From NCBI GenBank assembly GCA_018714685.1, contig DVNC01000021.1, positions 82,174-146,173 of the forward strand: DNA of 64,000 bases. Reading direction: 5' to 3'. The translations under genes and the position numbers were made by a program. The notes below the pieces were generated by a model, which worked only from the letters and a program-made list of their open reading frames with translations, searched no databases and had not been told where the DNA came from. Numbering within the stretch: the first letter of the stretch is position 1; each line of letters opens with the position of its first letter. Shown in pieces: positions 9,312 through 16,401 of the stretch. The DNA comes from Scatocola faecipullorum. GTDB taxonomy: Bacteria; Pseudomonadota; Alphaproteobacteria; RF32; CAG-239.

Positions 9312-9492
9312 ATAAATCAAAAGTATATAAATATAGAACTAAAGTTGAATTTTAAATTCTTTTTCTCAATTTTTGGTATTTTATTTATTTATAAAACAAT
9401 AAATAGTTAGATTATAGTTGCATAATTTTCTTTTATGTTCTATTAAATAAACAGAGGGGTACAATTTTCCATTAATAGTTTGGGGAAATGCA

Positions 9493-9957
9493 ATGGTTAA
9501 GGACAATTATGCTATGGATACTAAAGACGAAGATATCGTCGGTCAGCCTAATCCCGTTGATATTTATGTTGGCAGCAGACTGAAACTCAGGAGATTGATT
9601 TTAGGAATTTCGCAGAAAAAAATGGCTGAAAAACTGGGGATTACCTTTCAACAGGTGCAGAAATATGAAAACGGCATTAACCGCATCAGCGCCAGCCGTC
9701 TCTGGGACATCAGCAAGCTTTTGAAAGTTCAGGTCGAATATTTTTTTGACGGCATGAACGAAAGCATTCAGGCACAAAGCCCGCGCAGTTTGAGAAAAAA
9801 TACAATCCGCAGCCGGCAGGAAATCGGGGAATCTTTCGATGATCCGATGCTGCGGCAGGAATCTATCCGGCTTATTAAGGCCTATTCCCGTATCAATAAT
9901 GAGAAATTGTGTCGTAAACTGTTAGATTTGATGATTGAGATGTCACTGCCGAAATGA
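9493..9957 (+). CDS. XRE-family DNA-binding regulator
   Basis: A 154-residue regulator with a Cro/CI helix-turn-helix at residues about 24-80 (RLKLRRLILGISQKKMAEKL, then QVQKYENGINRIS). This form, with a 20-residue N-terminal arm and a helical C-terminal tail of about 60 residues ending near MIEMS, is common and multi-copy in Alphaproteobacteria. Its targets are unknown. GGGGAA about six bases upstream supports the start. It converges with smr with only four bases between the stop codons. Confidence 0.9.
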   Translation: MVKDNYAMDTKDEDIVGQPNPVDIYVGSRLKLRRLILGISQKKMAEKLGITFQQVQKYENGINRISASRLWDISKLLKVQVEYFFDGMNESIQAQSPRSLRKNTIRSRQEIGESFDDPMLRQESIRLIKAYSRINNEKLCRKLLDLMIEMSLPK

Positions 9958-9961
9958 AAAT

Positions 9962-10501
9962 TCAACGGTGCCGCCGCAGTAAAATATACAAGGCCCCGGA
10001 GCCTCCGAGTTTGGCCGGAGGATGATTGAAAGCGAGAATCAACGGGCGGAGTTCGCGACTGTTGAGCCAACGGGGTACACTTTCTTTCAGCTTGCCTTTA
10101 GGCGTAAAAACGTCTGTCTCTTCGGAACGGGTGAGGCCTTTGCCGGTAATGATGATAATGCAACGTTTGTTTTGCAGGTAAGCTTTCTGTACAAAGCCGA
10201 AAACGGCCTCAAAGGCGTCGTCTTCACGGTAACCGTGCAAATCAAGCACCTCTTCGACGGGAAATTCGCAGCGCTTAAAACGTTTGGCCATGCTGCCGTC
10301 CATGCCTTCGGTATCGCCGACGGCAAGTTCGGGAAGAATTTCCCCCCGGTAGGCTGCCGCCAAGTTGACGCTTGGTTTGATTTCGGGCAGTATCACCGGT
10401 TTGGACGGCGGTATTTCTCGGACGGGAAGTTTGCGGATATCCCGGGTAATTTCCTCCCATAAGGCGTTGTCTTCGGAATCATTCGGCTGCGGCTTGTTCA
10501 T
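9962..10501 (-). CDS. smr: Smr-domain protein
   Basis: A 179-residue protein with a C-terminal Smr domain (residues about 90-179): LDLHGY, then IITGKGL and GGSGALYILLRR, the hallmarks of the MutS2/SmrA-type nuclease fold. Single-domain members act as endonucleases or in RNA and DNA processing; the role here is unknown. I start at the ATG at 10501 (MNKPQPN) because the open frame further upstream only shadows the neighbouring gene. It overlaps the end of the upstream membrane-protein gene by 23 bp, in a mltA-led operon typical of Alphaproteobacteria. Confidence 0.88.
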   Translation of the reverse strand: MNKPQPNDSEDNALWEEITRDIRKLPVREIPPSKPVILPEIKPSVNLAAAYRGEILPELAVGDTEGMDGSMAKRFKRCEFPVEEVLDLHGYREDDAFEAVFGFVQKAYLQNKRCIIIITGKGLTRSEETDVFTPKGKLKESVPRWLNSRELRPLILAFNHPPAKLGGSGALYILLRRHR

Positions 10502-10982
10502 TGTCGGCAGCCTTGTCAGCAGGAGTGTTTTCCGTTTCAACCATATAGTCGGCAAAATTGCGGACGACAAATTCTTTCCAGTCGCCTTCGGGCGAAACAC
10601 AGCCTGATTTTTTATCCTGCGCATTGACCAGAACGATACCGCCGAATTCCCAAAGCTTGACGCAGTTGTCATAGCTGCTGGTAAAATAGTCTTTGGTTCG
10701 CTGAATAAGGCAGCGGTCAACTTTCTTTTTGAAATATGCAGTATAAATCATAATCATGGCAATCATAAACGACAGCCCGAAAATGACGCTGACGCTTAAA
10801 ATCAAAATCAGCCCGGTTAAAACCGGGGTGAGAACCGGGAGCAGATTTTCCCAGGCGTCATAGACGGGAGAGCCGGGGCGGTTGATTTTGCCGTAGTCCA
10901 GATAAATGCGCAGCTGGTCTTTTTCGATTGCCTTGTTAAGCGCTTTATAGATTAAGAGGTCGGCTTTGCTGGGTTTACTCAT
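10479..10982 (-). CDS. Hypothetical membrane protein in the mltA-smr operon
   Basis: A 167-residue protein that I cannot assign. Residues about 47-82 form one long or two short hydrophobic segments (LLPVLTPVLTGLILILSVSV, then IFGLSFMIAMIMIYTAYF) between a basic N-terminal arm and a soluble C-terminal part with two cysteines. The tail is Ala/Glu rich. It starts one base after the mltA stop and overlaps smr, so it belongs to the operon. The normal alphaproteobacterial block goes straight from mltA to smr, so this gene looks like a lineage-specific addition. Confidence 0.75.
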   Translation of the reverse strand: MSKPSKADLLIYKALNKAIEKDQLRIYLDYGKINRPGSPVYDAWENLLPVLTPVLTGLILILSVSVIFGLSFMIAMIMIYTAYFKKKVDRCLIQRTKDYFTSSYDNCVKLWEFGGIVLVNAQDKKSGCVSPEGDWKEFVVRNFADYMVETENTPADKAADNEQAAAE

Positions 10983-10983
10983 G

Positions 10984-12201
10984 TCAGTTGGCCTTGTTTT
11001 GCGGAATTAGAATAAAATAACGGCCGGCGGAGTTCATCTTTCCGGCTTTTTCAAGAACGTCGTCTTTGCCGGAACCCCAGAAATAATCGCCGCGAATCGG
11101 TCCTTTGATGGCGCTGCCGATATCCTGGGCGACGACCAGCTTTTCAATTTTTTCACGGTCGGGACCGGTCGTTTCCAGCCAAATCAGACTGCCGAGAGGA
11201 ATGTATCTGCGGTCAACGGCGAGGCTGCGGCCGGCATGGAGCGGTACGCCGTGCGCACCGATGGGGCCGTCGGCCCGGGAGATGCGGTGAAAGATAAAGC
11301 GTTTGTTTTCGCGCATTTCGCGGGCGGCAATTTCCGGATTGGCTTTCAGCCATTTTTTTATGTTGCCCATGGTGGCTTCGCCGGGTTTGATGTAGCCTTT
11401 TTCAAGCAAAATGCTGCCGATGCCTTTAAACGGGTGGCCGTTATTGTCGGCATAGCTGATGCGAACCGTTCTTCCGTCGGGCAGAGTAGCAACGGCAGAA
11501 CCCTGAATCTGCATGATGTTGATGTCGATATTGCTGTCACCCCAAAGGATAACCGGTGCGGAGATGTTGTTTTTTTCAATTTCTTCGCGGGTATAATAAG
11601 GAATCAGTTTCTGATCTTTTACGCGGCCGATAAGACGTTTGGAAGGCAGCGAAGGATCAAAATCGCGCGGGTTAAATTCTATCAAATCCAGCGGTTTGCC
11701 GTAGATGGGAAATTTGTAAATACCGGTTTGAATCGGCGAGGCGTTAATGGCCGCTTCGTAATAAGAAGTAAATTTTCCCTGATCGGAACCGTCGGCAATT
11801 ACCAAAAACGGCAGAAAGTTGCTTTCAAGAAAATATTTGAATTCCACGGCGGTGGAGATGTCCGCATTTATCAGGCGTTGACAAGCCAGCTGGTAAGCGG
11901 CAGTCGGAATTCTTAATTCGGAATCCGACAGGAAAGGGCCTTTTTCCTTCAAGATTTTAAGACAGCTGTGTTTAAAGCCGCTCAAAGCTTCGACCAGATT
12001 ATCGTTTTTCCAGTTGGGAAGGTCTTTAAATTGCCGGGCTTCCAGTTTTATTTTTGGCTGCGGCGGTGTGACGGGTACCGGTGTTTTATCAATGGAAATC
12101 TGCGGCAGTTCTTCAACCTGCTGCGGTTTGGGGGAAGATTCCTCTTTGCCGCAGGAAGCCAGCAACAGAGAGAGGACTATCAGCGAAAACAGTTTTTTCA
12201 T
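10984..12201 (-). CDS. mltA: Membrane-bound lytic murein transglycosylase A
   Basis: Outer-membrane lipoprotein of 405 residues that cleaves peptidoglycan to 1,6-anhydro-muropeptides, the substrate class of AmpG. The signal peptide ends in a lipobox (LLLASC, lipidated Cys near residue 17). The MltA domain spans about 110-290 and a C-terminal 3D domain contains the aspartates of the VAQDIGSAIKGPIRGDYFWG segment. Its ATG overlaps the stop of the Tim44-domain gene (TAATG), implying coupling. Confidence 0.95.
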   Translation of the reverse strand: MKKLFSLIVLSLLLASCGKEESSPKPQQVEELPQISIDKTPVPVTPPQPKIKLEARQFKDLPNWKNDNLVEALSGFKHSCLKILKEKGPFLSDSELRIPTAAYQLACQRLINADISTAVEFKYFLESNFLPFLVIADGSDQGKFTSYYEAAINASPIQTGIYKFPIYGKPLDLIEFNPRDFDPSLPSKRLIGRVKDQKLIPYYTREEIEKNNISAPVILWGDSNIDINIMQIQGSAVATLPDGRTVRISYADNNGHPFKGIGSILLEKGYIKPGEATMGNIKKWLKANPEIAAREMRENKRFIFHRISRADGPIGAHGVPLHAGRSLAVDRRYIPLGSLIWLETTGPDREKIEKLVVAQDIGSAIKGPIRGDYFWGSGKDDVLEKAGKMNSAGRYFILIPQNKAN

Positions 12202-12854
12202 TATTTTTTAGTCGATACCAGTAGCCAGTTGGGGTTAGTGGAAGTCAGGCAGCGTTCAAACGTCCAGACATCGGTAATATTCTGAATGAAATTTTCGTCG
12301 CCTTCAATGATTTCGTCATCTTTGTTTTTTAACAGGTTAACCTGTTCGGAAACGAATTTGACGGTGATTTTGGCAATATCGTTTTTGGATATTTTAGCCG
12401 CAGTGATTTCGGCCTGATCAAAGCCGATAAGGTCGGTTTCGGCGCTGATGCCTTCGGCCCGGCGCTTTTCGATAATTTCCTGAAATTTCTTTATCAGGGA
12501 TTTGCTGACCAGATTTTCCAGCGTTTCGGTGTCGCCTTTGCTGAAAGCGGTTACAATGATTTCAAAGGCGCGTTTGGCTCCGGTAATAAAGCGTTCTTTG
12601 TTGAAACCGGGAATTTTGACCAGCGTTTTATCCAAATCGCTCATGTTTTCTTCCGGAACGGAATCTTTTTCAACGGCCGTCTGTTGCTGTTTCTCGGCTT
12701 CTTTGACAATCATGTCAAAGATTTTGGCCGCGCTTTCTTCGGAAATTTTGGTGCGGGTAATTTCCGTATCGGGACGGGTTCCGAGCAGACTCCTGAGTTT
12801 CTGAAAAATCAGAATAACCGCAACCAAGAGAATGATAATATCAAGAGAACCCAT
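12201..12854 (-). CDS. Tim44/TimA-domain inner-membrane protein
   Basis: A 217-residue protein with one N-terminal membrane helix (about residues 3-18) followed by a charged linker and a Tim44-like domain (about 85-215). Bacterial members sit in the inner membrane of Alphaproteobacteria and are related to the mitochondrial import motor subunit; their bacterial role is still poorly defined. I choose the ATG at 12854 because AAAGG sits eight bases before it; the longer TTG start has too little spacing. It is divergent from secB and coupled to mltA, which is the usual context. Confidence 0.88.
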   Translation of the reverse strand: MGSLDIIILLVAVILIFQKLRSLLGTRPDTEITRTKISEESAAKIFDMIVKEAEKQQQTAVEKDSVPEENMSDLDKTLVKIPGFNKERFITGAKRAFEIIVTAFSKGDTETLENLVSKSLIKKFQEIIEKRRAEGISAETDLIGFDQAEITAAKISKNDIAKITVKFVSEQVNLLKNKDDEIIEGDENFIQNITDVWTFERCLTSTNPNWLLVSTKK

Positions 12855-12992
12855 TTCCAATACCTTTCATTTTGTCATCTGTTATCATATATAGCTTTTT
12901 ATGAGGCATTTATCAACCATAAATGTTTGACCTCGGAATTTATTTGTTGTAGCCTGAGCCTAACCGTTATTATAGCACAAAGGATGTTTAAA

Positions 12993-13451
12993 ATGAGTGA
13001 AGAACAGCAGAAACAAGCCGGAAACGAAAATAATCCGCAGCCGGCGATTATGGTTAATACCCAGTATATTAAGGACCTGTCCCTGGAAATTCCGCATGCG
13101 CCGGAGATTTTCCGCGAACTGACCGAAGCCCCGAAAGTCGATATTCACGTTGATGTCGATGCTCAGAAACTGCATGACAATTTTTATAATGTCAGTCTGA
13201 GTTTTAAAATGGACGGCGATATTAAGGACAAAAAACTGTTTATCCTTGAACTGGTTTATTCTGCTGTAGTGGCGCTGAATGTGCCGGAAGAACATCTGGA
13301 GCCGGTTTTGCTGATTGAAATTCCGCGGCTGATTTTTCCGTTTGCCCGCAATGTGATCACCAATTGCCTGGTTGAGGGCGGTTTGCCGCCGTTTATGATT
13401 AATCCGATTGATTTTGTCGCAATGTATCAGCAACGGAAACAGACACACTAA
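12993..13451 (+). CDS. secB: Protein-export chaperone SecB
   Basis: Tetrameric cytosolic chaperone that keeps preproteins unfolded and hands them to SecA; 152 residues. The family core is clear: VNTQYIKDLSLEIPHAP at residues about 18-34, then acidic VDIHVDVDAQ, and PFARNVI with LPPFMINPIDF near the end. The start at 12993 has AAAGGA eight bases upstream. It sits divergent from the Tim44-domain gene, as in many Alphaproteobacteria. Confidence 0.97.
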   Translation: MSEEQQKQAGNENNPQPAIMVNTQYIKDLSLEIPHAPEIFRELTEAPKVDIHVDVDAQKLHDNFYNVSLSFKMDGDIKDKKLFILELVYSAVVALNVPEEHLEPVLLIEIPRLIFPFARNVITNCLVEGGLPPFMINPIDFVAMYQQRKQTH

Positions 13452-13517
13452 AAAAAAGACTGGATTTTTTAAAAGAAGTGTGTTAGGTATATTGACATAT
13501 TAAATGAATTATTGGAA

Positions 13518-13542
13518 GTGGGGTCGAAAGCCCCGCTTTTTT
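13518..13542 (+). terminator. Terminator between secB and rimP
   Basis: GTGGGG pairs with CCCCGC around a seven-base loop and is followed by seven T. It lies only 17 bp before the rimP ATG, so it ends secB transcripts or could act as an attenuator for the rimP-nusA operon. A TTGACA at 13492-13497 has no good -10 partner. Confidence 0.7.
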
Positions 13543-13558
13543 GTTAGGAAAAACCGAT

Positions 13559-14077
13559 ATGCAAAAAAAACATGTTTTACAGGATATGCTGGAGCCGGTC
13601 ATCAGCGGGCTGGGATACGAAACTGTCCGTATTCTGACGATCGGTCAGGCGAATCCGACCCTGCAGATTATGATCGACAAGCTTGACGGCAGCGATATTG
13701 TGGTGGAGGACTGTGCTACGGTCAGTCGCAAAATTTCCGAAGTGCTGGATGCCAATGATCCGATTAAAGACAAATATAATCTGGAGGTCAGTTCTCCGGG
13801 GCTTGACCGGCCGTTGACCAAGCCGGCGCATTTTGTCCGTTTTGCCGGTTATGAAGCCAAGGTTGAGACGGATGAAGCCATTGAAAACCGCAAGAGGTTT
13901 AAAGGCAAAATTACCGGTTTGGACGAGGAAAACAAAGTTCATCTGGAAATGGACGGCCGGGAATATGTTATTCCCTTTGATGCGGTCAGCAAAGCCAAAA
14001 TCGTGATTACCGACGAGTTGCTGCAGAAGTATGTCGATGAGCATCCCGAGTGCGGCGAACATGTGATTGAAGAATAA
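13559..14077 (+). CDS. rimP: Ribosome maturation factor RimP
   Basis: Needed for 30S subunit maturation; 172 residues. The N-terminal domain ends in NLEVSSPGLDRPL, the family signature, and is followed by an SH3-like C-terminal domain (residues about 95-165). The start at 13559 (MQKKHV) has TTAGGA about eight bases upstream. First gene of the conserved rimP-nusA-ylxR-infB-rbfA cluster. Confidence 0.95.
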   Translation: MQKKHVLQDMLEPVISGLGYETVRILTIGQANPTLQIMIDKLDGSDIVVEDCATVSRKISEVLDANDPIKDKYNLEVSSPGLDRPLTKPAHFVRFAGYEAKVETDEAIENRKRFKGKITGLDEENKVHLEMDGREYVIPFDAVSKAKIVITDELLQKYVDEHPECGEHVIEE

Positions 14078-14117
14078 CTAACAACGTTTTGTAATAATTA
14101 GGACTAACGAGGATAAA

Positions 14118-15647
14118 ATGCAAAGAATCGAAAATATGCCCAGACCTGAAATTATTTTGGTTGCCGATACGGTAGCCCGTGAGAAAAACATTGATAAAGA
14201 AGATGTTTTTGAAGCAATGGAAATTGCCATTCAGAAGGCTGCCCGTTCCAAATACGGTTTCGAACACGACATTCGTGCGACGATTGACCGCAAAACCGGC
14301 GCCATCAGTCTGGCCCGTTACCGTGAAGTGGTTGATGAGATTGTTCCGGCGGAAGGCGAAGAAGACGACAGTCAGAATGCAACCAAAATTTTGCTGGAGG
14401 ATGCTTTGGCTTACGATGAAAATGCCAAAGTCGGCGATTTTATCATTGATGAGCTGCCGCCGATCGATTTCGGCCGCATTGCCGCCCAGACCGCAAAGCA
14501 GGTTATTGTTCAGAAAGTTCGCGATGCCGAACGTAATAAACAATTTGAAGAATACAAAGAAAAAGTCGGTACGATTATTAACGGAACCATCAAACGAATC
14601 GAGTTCGGCAATGTTATTCTCGATATCGGCAAAGCGGAAGCCATTCTGCGCCGCGATGAAATTATTCCGCGGGAAAAATTCAAAAACGGCGACCGGGTTC
14701 GCGCTTATGTCCTTGATGTTCGCCGCGAGAATAAAGGGCCGCAGATTTTCCTTTCCCGTACTTGTCCGGAATTCTTGGCCAAGCTGTTTACGCAGGAGGT
14801 TCCGGAAATTTATGACGGCGTGGTTAAAATTATGGGCGTTGCCCGTGATCCGGGTTCAAAAGCGAAAATTGCCGTTAAAGCCGATGATATGACGGTTGAC
14901 GCCGTCGGTGCCTGCGTCGGTTTGCGCGGTATTCGCGTTCAGGCGGTGGTTACCGAACTGCAGGGCGAAAAAATCGATATTGTTCCTTATTCCGAAGACA
15001 AGGCTCAGTACATTGTCAGTGCTTTGGCTCCGGCCGAAGTGACCAAAGTCGTTTTGGATGAAGAAAACAACCGTATTGAAGCGGTTGTTCCGCAGGAGCA
15101 GTTCTCCATTGCCATCGGCCGCCGCGGACAAAATGTTAAACTGGCTTCCCAGCTGCTGGGCTGCGATATTGACGTTTTGACCGAAGAACAGGAACAGGAA
15201 CGCCGCTCAAATGAAAATAAAGTTCGTTCACAACGCTTTATGGAAGCCTTGGACGTTGACGAGATGATTGCGCATCTGTTGATTGCCGAAGGTTTCTCTA
15301 CCGTGGACGAAGTTGCATTGGTTCCGCTGAGCGAACTGTCCGAAATTGAAGGTTTTGATGAAGACGTTGCTTCCGAATTGCAGTCCAGAGCCAAGGCCTT
15401 TATCGAAAAACGCAATGCCGAATTTGCCAAGAAGAGTGAAACTCTCGGTATTGACGAGAAACTCAAAGGCATTGAAGGGCTGGATCAGGATATGATTTTG
15501 ACACTGGCCGATAAAGGTGTTAAAACCATTGACGACTTGGGCGATTTAGCCGCAGACGAACTGATGGAAATGCTCGGGGAGAATGTTCTTTCCGAAGTAG
15601 AAGCTAATCGGATTATTATGGCGGCTCGCGCCCACTGGTTTGAATAA
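14118..15647 (+). CDS. nusA: Transcription elongation/antitermination factor NusA
   Basis: Binds RNA polymerase and nascent RNA in pausing, termination and antitermination; 509 residues. Domains in order: N-terminal polymerase-binding domain (1-125), S1 (about 138-200), KH1 and KH2 (about 205-345, with VGLRGIRVQAV and IGRRGQNVKLA), then two acidic helix-hairpin-helix repeats (about 375-420 and 450-505), as usual in Proteobacteria. GAGGA precedes the ATG. A nested palindrome starts directly after its stop. Confidence 0.97.
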   Translation: MQRIENMPRPEIILVADTVAREKNIDKEDVFEAMEIAIQKAARSKYGFEHDIRATIDRKTGAISLARYREVVDEIVPAEGEEDDSQNATKILLEDALAYDENAKVGDFIIDELPPIDFGRIAAQTAKQVIVQKVRDAERNKQFEEYKEKVGTIINGTIKRIEFGNVILDIGKAEAILRRDEIIPREKFKNGDRVRAYVLDVRRENKGPQIFLSRTCPEFLAKLFTQEVPEIYDGVVKIMGVARDPGSKAKIAVKADDMTVDAVGACVGLRGIRVQAVVTELQGEKIDIVPYSEDKAQYIVSALAPAEVTKVVLDEENNRIEAVVPQEQFSIAIGRRGQNVKLASQLLGCDIDVLTEEQEQERRSNENKVRSQRFMEALDVDEMIAHLLIAEGFSTVDEVALVPLSELSEIEGFDEDVASELQSRAKAFIEKRNAEFAKKSETLGIDEKLKGIEGLDQDMILTLADKGVKTIDDLGDLAADELMEMLGENVLSEVEANRIIMAARAHWFE

Positions 15648-15659
15648 AACGCGTTCTAT

Positions 15660-15752
15660 GGCCGGCTAGTACAGATTTTGCGGGTCGGGAAAATGCTCAT
15701 GTACTTCTGTGTACACTCCGCTTTTCCCACCCTGAAATCTTACTATCCGGCT
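15660..15752 (+). repeat. Nested palindromic element, copy 1 (nusA-ylxR)
   Basis: Core hairpin TGTAC (15700-15704), loop TTCTGT, GTACA (15711-15715). Around it GGTCGGGAAAA pairs with TTTTCCCACC. The outer arms pair almost fully: GCCGG, TAGTA and AGATTT on the left with AAATCT, TACTA and CCGGC on the right. It fills the nusA-ylxR gap. The left arm shares ACAGATTTTGCG with the copies after trmL and rarA. Confidence 0.85.
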
Positions 15753-15791
15753 CATATAACCTATTTTGTTTTTTTATTAACAGGTTTGTTT

Positions 15792-16364
15792 ATGGTTAAA
15801 GAAGATAAGGAACGGAAAGACATTGTCAGCGGGAAGGTAATGGAAAGCAAGGATTTGCTGCGTTTTACCGTGACGCCGGACAATCAGGTTATTCCTGATT
15901 TCAGGAAACGGCTGCCCGGCAAAGGGATTTATGTGGCCTGTTCTTTGTCGGCATTAAAGGTTGCTGCGGCGAAAAATCTATTTGCCAAAGCGCTTAAAAA
16001 GAATGTAAAAGTAAGTGACGGCCTTATTCCGATGGTGGAGGCCATTTTAAGAAAAAAAGGTTTGGAGGCTGTTTGTCTGGCCAAAAAAGCCGGGGACTTG
16101 GTAACCGGTTTTGAAAAAGTCAGCGAAGCGCTGCGTAAGGACAAAGCGGCTTTTATTCTTGAGGCTAAAGACGCCGGGGCTGACGGGCATGCCAAAATGC
16201 TTTCGCTGGCCAAAGGGGTTGAGGTTTTCGCGTTGTATGATGTTGAGGAGTTGGACAAGGCATTAGATCGGGTTAATACGGTCCATGCGGCATTTTTGAA
16301 AAACAGGATGTCTGACATGGTTTATACGGAGTTTAAAAGACTGGACAAGTTTTTAAATTCTTAA
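15792..16364 (+). CDS. ylxR: YlxR-domain RNA-binding protein with L7Ae-like domain
   Basis: A 190-residue protein typical of the gene between nusA and infB in Alphaproteobacteria. The YlxR (DUF448) domain covers residues about 5-85 (LLRFTVTPDN and LPGKGIYVACS). The second half (about 92-185) looks like an L7Ae/L30e-type fold with the Ala- and Lys-rich GLEAVCLAKKAGDLVTGFEK segment. The ATG at 15792 is chosen because the frame further upstream only reads through the palindrome. A role in RNA binding is known for the family but its target is not settled. Confidence 0.88.
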   Translation: MVKEDKERKDIVSGKVMESKDLLRFTVTPDNQVIPDFRKRLPGKGIYVACSLSALKVAAAKNLFAKALKKNVKVSDGLIPMVEAILRKKGLEAVCLAKKAGDLVTGFEKVSEALRKDKAAFILEAKDAGADGHAKMLSLAKGVEVFALYDVEELDKALDRVNTVHAAFLKNRMSDMVYTEFKRLDKFLNS

Positions 16365-16401
16365 GACGAAGAAGAATATTGAATTACGGAGATGGAAATA
16401 T

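Noticed and set aside
10502..10720. N-terminal extension of the smr gene to 10720
   Set aside because: This part is antisense-frame shadow of the neighbouring membrane-protein gene and has no Smr-family similarity; the ATG at 10501 fits better.
12684..12992. Long upstream extension of secB
   Set aside because: It overlaps the divergent Tim44-domain gene in antisense; the start at 12993 has a good ribosome site and matches SecB.
13492..13520. Promoter for rimP at TTGACA 13492-13497
   Set aside because: No acceptable -10 hexamer lies at 16-18 bp, and the terminator hairpin lies where the -10 would be.
15678..15791. Extended N-terminus of the YlxR-type gene from 15678
   Set aside because: It would translate the palindromic element; the family start is at 15792.
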